A DNA stretch of 64,000 nucleotides from Cyclaneusma minus (taxonomy: Eukaryota; Ascomycota; Leotiomycetes; Marthamycetales; Marthamycetaceae), in assembly GCA_037179335.1 (NCBI GenBank), contig JAKZHN010000009.1, forward strand, positions 124,001 through 188,000, written 5' to 3'. The notes below the pieces were generated by a model. The model was not told the origin of the DNA, made no database searches, and was given only the letters and a program-made list of their open reading frames with translations. The first letter of the stretch is position 1. Each line of letters opens with the position of its first letter. Below are positions 60,082 to 64,000 of the stretch, piece after piece. Position numbers and translations under genes: made by a program.

Positions 60082-60404
60082 AGGGATATTGGGGTCTGCA
60101 GAATAGCCAAGTTACTTGCGATAGTGCAGACTGAAGGACATCATGATGTCGCATGATGTATTTTATTTCCTTGAATTTACTCCTACGCGGTAATCCCAGA
60201 GAATACATCGCTTTGTCTTTCCTAAACTTGAGCAGAGTTCATGTAACACAAGAACGACCGCCCAGGCCAGCGCCCCACATAACTCGACGCTAGGCCTTTT
60301 GCCATCCAATCACAGGCCAAGGATCTCCCACTAGCACCCCCTCTGACCCCCAGCTTGGCAGCTTCTAACCTGCGTGCTCCCCTCGTTCTCAAAACCACAT
60401 AAAA
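60082..60404. other. Intergenic, no gene seen
   Basis: The 3' flank of the secreted peptide gene. Nothing recognised. Confidence 0.5.
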
Positions 60405-60910
60405 ATGGCCCAAAAGTCCGTACTTCAATGGAACCGGCACCAGCATCGGCGGAATCGGACACGCCCTCTCCCTCGCCTTCCAAAAACGCGACCTCCTCAT
60501 CTTCGCCGTCCTGCGTAATCCTCAGAAAGCTGGCATACTTGCCGAACTCCCAAATGTACACATTATCACCCTCGATGTTACATCTTCGGCGTCTATCCAG
60601 GCAGCAGCGAAACAAGTCGATGAAATTACGGAAGGGAGAGGGATTGACTACTTGGTCAATAATGCAGGGATTTCTATAATCGCTATCTACGTTGCTGAAT
60701 ACAGAGCTGGATGGAGCGAAAGCGCTGTTTGGTGTGAATGTGTGGGGTGCGCTGGCGATGGCGAAGGCTTTCACACCACTGTTGAGGAAAAGTAAGGCGA
60801 GGATTGTGAATATGAGTAGTATTGGGTCGAAGTCGCATTCGCCTTGGGTCGGTATGTCATATATTCCACTCTTCCGTGTTCGGGTAGGTGACCCAGAGTA
60901 CCGGATGTGA
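60405..60910 (+). pseudogene. Broken short-chain dehydrogenase (Ayr1-like), frameshifted and truncated
   Basis: The start MAQKSVL matches the beginning of Ayr1-type reductases. The NAD(P)-binding loop TGTSIGGIGHALSLAFQKRD is in a different frame (from 60433), after an odd CAATGGA. The reading continues through VHIITLDVTSSASIQAA to IDYLVNNAGIS, then shifts again near 60680 into LDGAKALFGVNVWGALAMAK and KARIVNMSSIGS. It stops matching after HSPWV at about 60855. The catalytic YxxxK region and the whole C-terminal half are absent. At least two frame changes and one truncation make a working enzyme unlikely. Living relatives reduce 1-acyl-dihydroxyacetone-phosphate or other ketones. Confidence 0.8.
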
Positions 60911-61227
60911 TGCTAGCGAGCCAGTCTGGGCTCGCCAAGTTGACTAAGATCGTGGCAGACGAACGAAACAAAATGTAGTGAATGTTTTTTGTCGTAGTGA
61001 GACTCAAGCTTGTCAATTCCTGGTATCTTAGAGGCTTTTGATCACTCTCAGGAACAAGATACTATCATAGCCACTAGTATTGTGACGTATTCTCCAAGCG
61101 GTTTGAAGAGATTGGATTTTTGCATTGACTAAACGAAGCACTCGAGTCCTAAAACATATTTTGCAGACTTCAACTCCATCATAACAGTTCCCATACTCCA
61201 AATCCTGCATCGCATGACAACGATCGG
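60911..61227. other. Remains downstream of the dehydrogenase pseudogene
   Basis: No recognisable coding sequence. The missing dehydrogenase C-terminus is not found here in any frame. Confidence 0.5.
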
Positions 61228-62130
61228 CTACTCAAAATCGCTGCGGAAATTGTTGGCCTGCATAGCAGCCTCATCCAGGGCCCGATCAGCAGCGAGTGAG
61301 CATTTGCTGGATGGAAAGGGGGTTTCGCCAAGTGGGGGCGGATGTTCGCCAAGGGTGAGACCAAAGCAGCCAGAAAGCCCCACTCGACGGAAGCCCAGGG
61401 AGCGCCAGAACTCGTTGGCTACGATGAGAGAGCGGCGTTTGATCTTCTTTTGCTCTCGAGCAGGCTTGCCCTCTGTCTGTGGTTCAATGTCGACGGTCAC
61501 CCAGCCAGGGACGACCAGAACATGATTGGGGATCCAAAACTGGAAATATTTCCCTAGTCCAATTTTCTCGATGAAGGCATGATACATTTTCCTCCCCACG
61601 CCCTTACGACGCCAAGCTTTGTCGACCAGCATCTCTTCGATGACGATGAGGTTTCCGGTATCGAGAGGAGATCCACGACTATTCCCCCAGACGCCGGTGC
61701 CTTTCTTGACAGGATCCGTTCTGAAATGCTTGTGAAGCCGTTCGTTGTCGTCAAACAGCCTTTCAGCCAGGTTGCTGAGTTGCTGGCTGGGCTCGTCCAT
61801 CAATTCGTGGAGCTGCCCCTGAATTTCCCACTTCATGATGTATTTGCCGAAGATTTCTCCAATCGTCTCGCCGTTGTGGCTAGCACAGACGTGAATAGTT
61901 CGGAGCCAGTTCCCCCACTCGATGGTAGGTTCTACCCAGGCCGTGAGCTTGACTTGGCCTTCGACGCCTGGGATAGAGAAGTGCTGCTCTTCTTTATCGA
62001 GCGCTTCCTCATCTTCGTCTTCCTCGATGTCGTCCTCATCCTCCTCAAAGTCTTCCATGTCGTCCGAGTCATCGTCATCGATGAGGGCCTTGAGCCTACG
62101 GCGCTCTAGTTCTTCTCGGCCTCGTGCAGC
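61228..62130 (-). CDS. GNAT-family N-acetyltransferase (5' exon unresolved)
   Basis: The main exon encodes the C-terminal part. After an acidic stretch (DDDDSDDMEDFEEDEDDIEE) come the GNAT core LIVIEEMLVDKAWRRKGVG, with the acetyl-CoA loop (R/Q)xxGxG as RRKGVG, and then MYHAFIEKIG. The closing NEFWRSLGFRRVGLSGCFGL is typical of the last core strands. The ATG at 62058 would start inside the acidic region. The frame is open up to an acceptor (GACAG) at 62131, so at least one upstream exon exists. A candidate ends at 62195 with a GTACAG donor, adding VNTDPNE before ARGREELERRR, but its own start is unclear. Substrate unknown. Confidence 0.75.
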   Translation of the reverse strand, partial: AARGREELERRRLKALIDDDDSDDMEDFEEDEDDIEEDEDEEALDKEEQHFSIPGVEGQVKLTAWVEPTIEWGNWLRTIHVCASHNGETIGEIFGKYIMKWEIQGQLHELMDEPSQQLSNLAERLFDDNERLHKHFRTDPVKKGTGVWGNSRGSPLDTGNLIVIEEMLVDKAWRRKGVGRKMYHAFIEKIGLGKYFQFWIPNHVLVVPGWVTVDIEPQTEGKPAREQKKIKRRSLIVANEFWRSLGFRRVGLSGCFGLTLGEHPPPLGETPFPSSKCSLAADRALDEAAMQANNFRSDFE

Positions 62131-62430
62131 CTGTCTTCATCGATATGGCCAACGAACGCATTGACGCCCGGTGCAGTACCTTGGTTGTCTGTACCTCATT
62201 AGGATCGGTATTTACACAAACGAATTGTATGCGTAGGCACAAGCTGCTGCTGAAGGACGTGCCAATACATTATGTAGCGAGACGGTTCCTACTACCAACC
62301 ATTGGTGCAACTGACAGGTCGGTCTCGGGCGATATACCTTACTACTCGCAGACTGGTTATATGACATGCATCATGCAACTTTGCTCGCGTCGAGCGTAGT
62401 CTGCTCAATCGCCAAAGTCATTCGGCATGG

Positions 62431-62465
62431 CTCGACAAACGCGTCGACAAATGCGTCGACAAACG
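62431..62465 (+). repeat. 12-bp tandem repeat, three copies
   Basis: The unit CGTCGACAAAYG is repeated at about 62431 (first copy short), 62442 and 62454. Confidence 0.8.
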
Positions 62466-62528
62466 ATGGTGATTCCCCAACCGGTACGTAGCGACTAGCA
62501 AAACTGATAGCGGAAGAAAGAGACTTAC

Positions 62529-62619
62529 GATTCCCATGCGTCCCTGCGAAACGTCTGGCGAGTGCTAACATCTCTTCGAAGTTGCGCTTGCGCATGTTGG
62601 AATCGTGCTCTGGTGGCAT
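62529..62619 (-). other. Possible 5' coding exon, orphan
   Basis: From the ATG at 62619 a charged helical stretch (NMRKRNFEEMLALARRFAGT) runs into a strong donor (GTAAGTCTC) at 62528. It could be the first exon of the GNAT gene or of an unrecognised gene. No join that keeps frame to 62130 was found. Confidence 0.25.
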
Positions 62620-63287
62620 CGTGCCAGTCGATACGCTCTCGCAGCGATGTCTTCGTTGATGTGGACCGATCGAACTCTGCTCTCTTGGTAGACAGGTCAG
62701 CAAACGGGCAGTTCACGATTCAACACGAGGGTCTGGAAAGGGTGAGGTCTGCAGCAATGAGAAGTATTTCTACCAATGACCGTGCAGACATCAAATAAAA
62801 AAACCCCCAAAGTACATGTACTTGTACTCACGGCGACGAGGTCACGGCGACGACGGTCATCCAGAAGGTGGGAAGAGCGTGGGGAAAGGAGGAGAACGAG
62901 GGAGGATAGATTTTCAAGTTTTCCGAGATTACCAGCCTCCTCACCTGCGGGCGCTATACCTATCTGGGATTGCTTGAGTCAGATGCAAGATTTCTGGCGA
63001 TTTCCTCATGTCGCTGGTTCATGTCGATTTGTTCACAAGTCTGGTCCCCTCAAACTGCTCGAAGTTCCCCATCAACCCCGAGAACCGGGAAACTCCGGAA
63101 CACAAGAAACAGTCAATTCAAAGGTCGAATCTGATGTCCCGTTTCCTTTCATTCCAATTTCTCAATTTGTTGCAGGCTTCAAGTCCAATTTCCAGGCGAT
63201 GAATTGCCCAACTAAGGCCTCCTAGCACAAAGCGCAACTCATCCCCCCCAAGCCATCAAAAACATCATCTTCCTCTTCCCAGTAGCA
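62620..63287. other. Intergenic, no gene seen
   Basis: Open frames are short and without motifs. Confidence 0.45.
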
Positions 63288-64000
63288 TTAGCCCATACGC
63301 GGCCGCCACAAAGGACCTCCCTCCCACCTCCCTCCCCCACAAGCCTGCAAAACGACGACAAACTCTAAGTCATTCCTACACTCCGGCAGCCTCTCCATTT
63401 CAGGCCTCAGTATCTCCTTAAACTTCCCGTTTCCAGCCCACTCATCCTGCGTCTTCGCCATATCAAATACCACTTTTAACACAGTTTCATGCCTGCCTAT
63501 CTTCTTGTAGAAATATTCCTCCGTTATATTAGGCACCTCTTGACTGTGGAACGAAGCCAGCCTCACTTTTTCATGGGTGGGAATTTCGCCGGAACGGAGG
63601 ATTGACGCGATGTGGTCAAAGACGTCGGCGAAGGCTTGACGGATATTCTTGCTTGTTGCCAGAAGTCCATAGACTGATGGTTGGCTGTTGATCGCCGTGT
63701 TCTCATGTCTCTCATACCATAGATCTAGATCCTTGTCCTCGATATCTCGAATCATTCTTTCGTATGTTACTTCTGAGTAGAGCAGCAGCAGAAGTTTCAT
63801 GCGTGGGGAAAGGAATCCACCGATACATTTGCCGCAAGTGCATCCATATTTCAGTGCTGTCAGCTGTTCGTTGGTGGGTTGCTCAATTCCTCGAAGAGCA
63901 GCGAGGCACTGGATGACTTCTGGGTCATATCCGGTGAAGTCGTCGGAGTCGATTATACGCCTGCTCCATGGTCTCGCATCGAGATCGTATTTTACCCGAG
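63288..64000 (-). CDS. Hypothetical fungal protein with CTCGxC...LSPRM motif (5' end outside window)
   Basis: The minus frame is open from the window end to the stop at 63288, giving at least 237 residues. The piece YGCTCGKCIGGFLSPRMKLL, at about residues 50-70 of the visible part, is a cysteine motif (CxCxxC then LSPRM) that I recall from fungal hypothetical and ankyrin-associated proteins. The remainder is helical, including YERMIRDIEDKDLDLWYERH and HETVLKVVFDMAKTQDEWAG, and ends GGGRWEGGPLWRPRMG. No catalytic motif is seen and function is unknown. ATG 63800 lies inside the motif and is not the true start. Confidence 0.65.
   Translation of the reverse strand, partial: RVKYDLDARPWSRRIIDSDDFTGYDPEVIQCLAALRGIEQPTNEQLTALKYGCTCGKCIGGFLSPRMKLLLLLYSEVTYERMIRDIEDKDLDLWYERHENTAINSQPSVYGLLATSKNIRQAFADVFDHIASILRSGEIPTHEKVRLASFHSQEVPNITEEYFYKKIGRHETVLKVVFDMAKTQDEWAGNGKFKEILRPEMERLPECRNDLEFVVVLQACGGGRWEGGPLWRPRMG

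Overview
The window is nuclear DNA of a filamentous ascomycete fungus. Evidence: short introns (about 55-90 nt) with GT..AG ends and CTAAC/CTGAC-like branch sites, CT-rich leaders ahead of start codons, wide intergenic spaces, and fungal-only families (UstYa/DUF3328, SAT/PTH11-like rhodopsin-fold proteins, small secreted cysteine-rich proteins). Species cannot be read from the sequence. Exon joins below were built by hand from splice signals and frame continuity.

Layout. 0-5.7 kb: Prp4-type spliceosomal kinase (5' end outside the window), a 56-residue zinc-finger microprotein, and an APH-fold kinase-like protein. 5.7-12 kb: long gene-poor stretch leading to a Ran1/Sks1-type kinase (12.1-13.7 kb). 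13.7-19.4 kb: another gene-poor stretch with an AT-rich relic. 19.4-22 kb: a predicted mitochondrial membrane protein and a proline-rich/coiled-coil protein. 24-32.6 kb: no convincing gene, but more than 25 copies of a 16-bp motif (consensus TCGACGTGCRACAAAA) in otherwise diverged repeat units (array A). 33.5-42.7 kb: ordinary genes (CSN8/PSMD8-like protein with a GC-AG intron, PAQR/Izh receptor, a 12-cysteine secreted protein, a nucleotidyltransferase-like protein with a tandem repeat against its 5' side, and a Pch1-type cyclin). 43.2-48.7 kb: a tandem array of about 18 direct units of about 291 bp, most carrying a TATA box followed by a pyrimidine-rich block (array B). 50.7-64 kb: histidinol-phosphatase, a rhodopsin-fold membrane protein, a secreted type-B carboxylesterase, a complete UstYa-family protein with both HxxHC motifs, a 73-residue secreted peptide, a broken short-chain dehydrogenase, a GNAT acetyltransferase and a partial cysteine-motif protein.

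How they fit. Prp4, Ran1-like, Pch1 cyclin, His2, CSN8-like and PAQR are housekeeping or signalling genes. The 52-61 kb segment looks accessory: membrane sensor, secreted hydrolase, UstYa-type oxidase, secreted peptide and a dead reductase lie side by side, as in small peptide or secondary-metabolism loci, but no repeated-core RiPP precursor and no tyrosinase or backbone synthase was found. The most unusual content is the two unrelated repeat arrays, each keeping one short motif while the rest of the unit has drifted.
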